Below, piece by piece: positions 35,960 through 36,102 of a DNA stretch of 36,102 nt. Under the pieces are notes generated by a model. The model saw only the letters and a program-made list of their open reading frames with translations, was not told the DNA's origin and made no database searches. The position numbers and the translations under genes are program-made. Positions within the stretch are counted from its first letter, which is position 1, and every line of letters begins with the position of its first letter. The DNA lies in NCBI GenBank assembly GCA_009925585.1, contig RFYK01000007.1, positions 1 through 36,102 on the forward strand, written 5' to 3'. This DNA is from Betaproteobacteria bacterium (lineage in GTDB: Bacteria > Pseudomonadota > Gammaproteobacteria > Burkholderiales > Burkholderiaceae_C).

Positions 35960-35986
35960 ATTATAGGCACCCACCGCCTGTCCCAA
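35960..35986 (-). promoter_or_regulatory. Possible ispB promoter
   Basis: On the minus strand TATAAT (35965-35960) is a perfect -10 box. TTGGGA (35986-35981) lies 15 bases upstream as a partial -35. The transcript would start near 35952, downstream of the GTG at 36001, which argues that the GTG is not the start codon. Confidence 0.45.
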
Positions 35987-36015
35987 GGGGCGGGGCGGCA
36001 CAAACCCTTTTTACA

Positions 36016-36024
36016 TGCTAAAAT
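36016..36024 (+). promoter_or_regulatory. Extended -10 promoter of rplU
   Basis: TGC followed by TAAAAT (36019-36024) is an extended -10 match (T-G-n then five of six bases). No good -35 is seen, as is usual for extended -10 promoters. The transcript would start near 36031, at the foot of the leader hairpin. Confidence 0.4.
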
Positions 36025-36029
36025 GTTCG

Positions 36030-36055
36030 GCTCTGCTGAAATCCGTTGGCAGAGC
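36030..36055 (+). promoter_or_regulatory. Hairpin in the rplU leader (L21-leader-like)
   Basis: GCTCTGC (36030-36036) and GCAGAGC (36049-36055) form a perfect 7-bp stem with a 12-base loop, 30 bases before the rplU ATG and at the 5' end of the mRNA. Ribosomal protein genes often have leaders of this kind, where the protein binds its own mRNA. Whether L21 does so here is inference. AGAGG at 36076-36080 serves as the ribosome site. Confidence 0.5.
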
Positions 36056-36085
36056 AAATGAAGAGTCTATCTTTCAGAGGTTCGT

Positions 36086-36102
36086 ATGTACGCAGTCATA
36101 AA
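36086..36102 (+). CDS. rplU: Ribosomal protein L21, N-terminal fragment (runs off window)
   Basis: ATG at 36086 followed by TAC GCA GTC ATA AA gives MYAVI and the start of a Lys codon. MYAVIKTGGKQ is the invariant start of bacterial L21, a 50S protein of about 103 residues. AGAGG 5 bases upstream supports the start. Its divergent neighbour is ispB, and in most relatives rpmA and obgE follow. Confidence 0.88.

Noticed and set aside
36001-36001. GTG at 36001 as the ispB start
   Set aside because: It adds 33 residues not seen in IspB proteins and lies upstream of a TATAAT box that is better placed as the gene's promoter.

Overview
The window reads as a chromosome segment of a betaproteobacterium, most likely Burkholderiales and probably Comamonadaceae-like. 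The basis is gene content and protein character: a short H-NS with an AT-hook-like linker, a PHA-type phasin, adjacent argB and slmA, an MdtABC-type pump with a NodT-type outer-membrane factor, and ispB divergent from rplU. This is inference from family resemblance; I cannot fix a genus. Genes are densely packed, with many 4-base ATGA overlaps and few gaps over 150 bases.

Layout. (1) 1-701, minus strand: the first 18 codons of a molybdopterin oxidoreductase, preceded by a BrnT/BrnA-like toxin-antitoxin pair. (2) 930-3205: an M20D amidohydrolase, convergent with a phasin-TetR pair. (3) 3294-8827: a polysaccharide precursor block with an RfaH/NusG-like factor, a UppS-type prenyltransferase, a NYN-domain putative nuclease, then rfbB-rfbD-rfbA-rfbC for dTDP-L-rhamnose. 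The rfbA copy is broken by an internal deletion of about 130 bases that also shifts the frame, so as read the pathway has no working first enzyme from this locus. (4) 8814-9402: an H-NS gene tail-to-tail with rfbC, with a very AT-rich control region. (5) 9403-10940: argB and slmA. (6) 11039-12724: an SDR dehydrogenase plus a FAH-family hydrolase, probably the last two steps of non-phosphorylative deoxy-sugar acid breakdown, closed by a clear bidirectional terminator. (7) 12740-14764, minus: a pteridine-reductase-like SDR, folB and ttcA, divergent from a MidA-type methyltransferase and a DUF2905 membrane protein. (8) 16130-24928: a complete RND efflux operon (adaptor, MdtB-like, MdtC-like, outer-membrane lipoprotein) with three successive ATGA junctions. 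(9) 24941-29043: cca and an NDUFA9-like gene (minus), transaldolase (plus), and a ChaN-like protein (minus). (10) 29247-31145: an orphan LysR regulator and a MntA-HepT toxin-antitoxin pair directly downstream of the groESL terminator. (11) 31200-33347, minus: groES-groEL under an overlapping sigma-32-like/sigma-70-like promoter and a perfect CIRCE operator. (12) 33348-34538: AT-rich DNA, a 5'-truncated YadA-like adhesin remnant and tRNA-Pro(CGG). (13) 34673-36102: a small cysteine-containing secreted protein, ispB (minus), and the leader and first codons of rplU.

Most genes are ordinary housekeeping functions. The observations that most deserve a second look are the internally deleted rfbA, the NYN-domain gene embedded and translationally coupled in the rhamnose operon, the MntA-HepT pair with almost no room for its own promoter behind groEL, the dual heat-shock control site, and the adhesin remnant between AT-rich DNA and a tRNA gene. 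I see no CRISPR array, transposase, prophage or rRNA gene.
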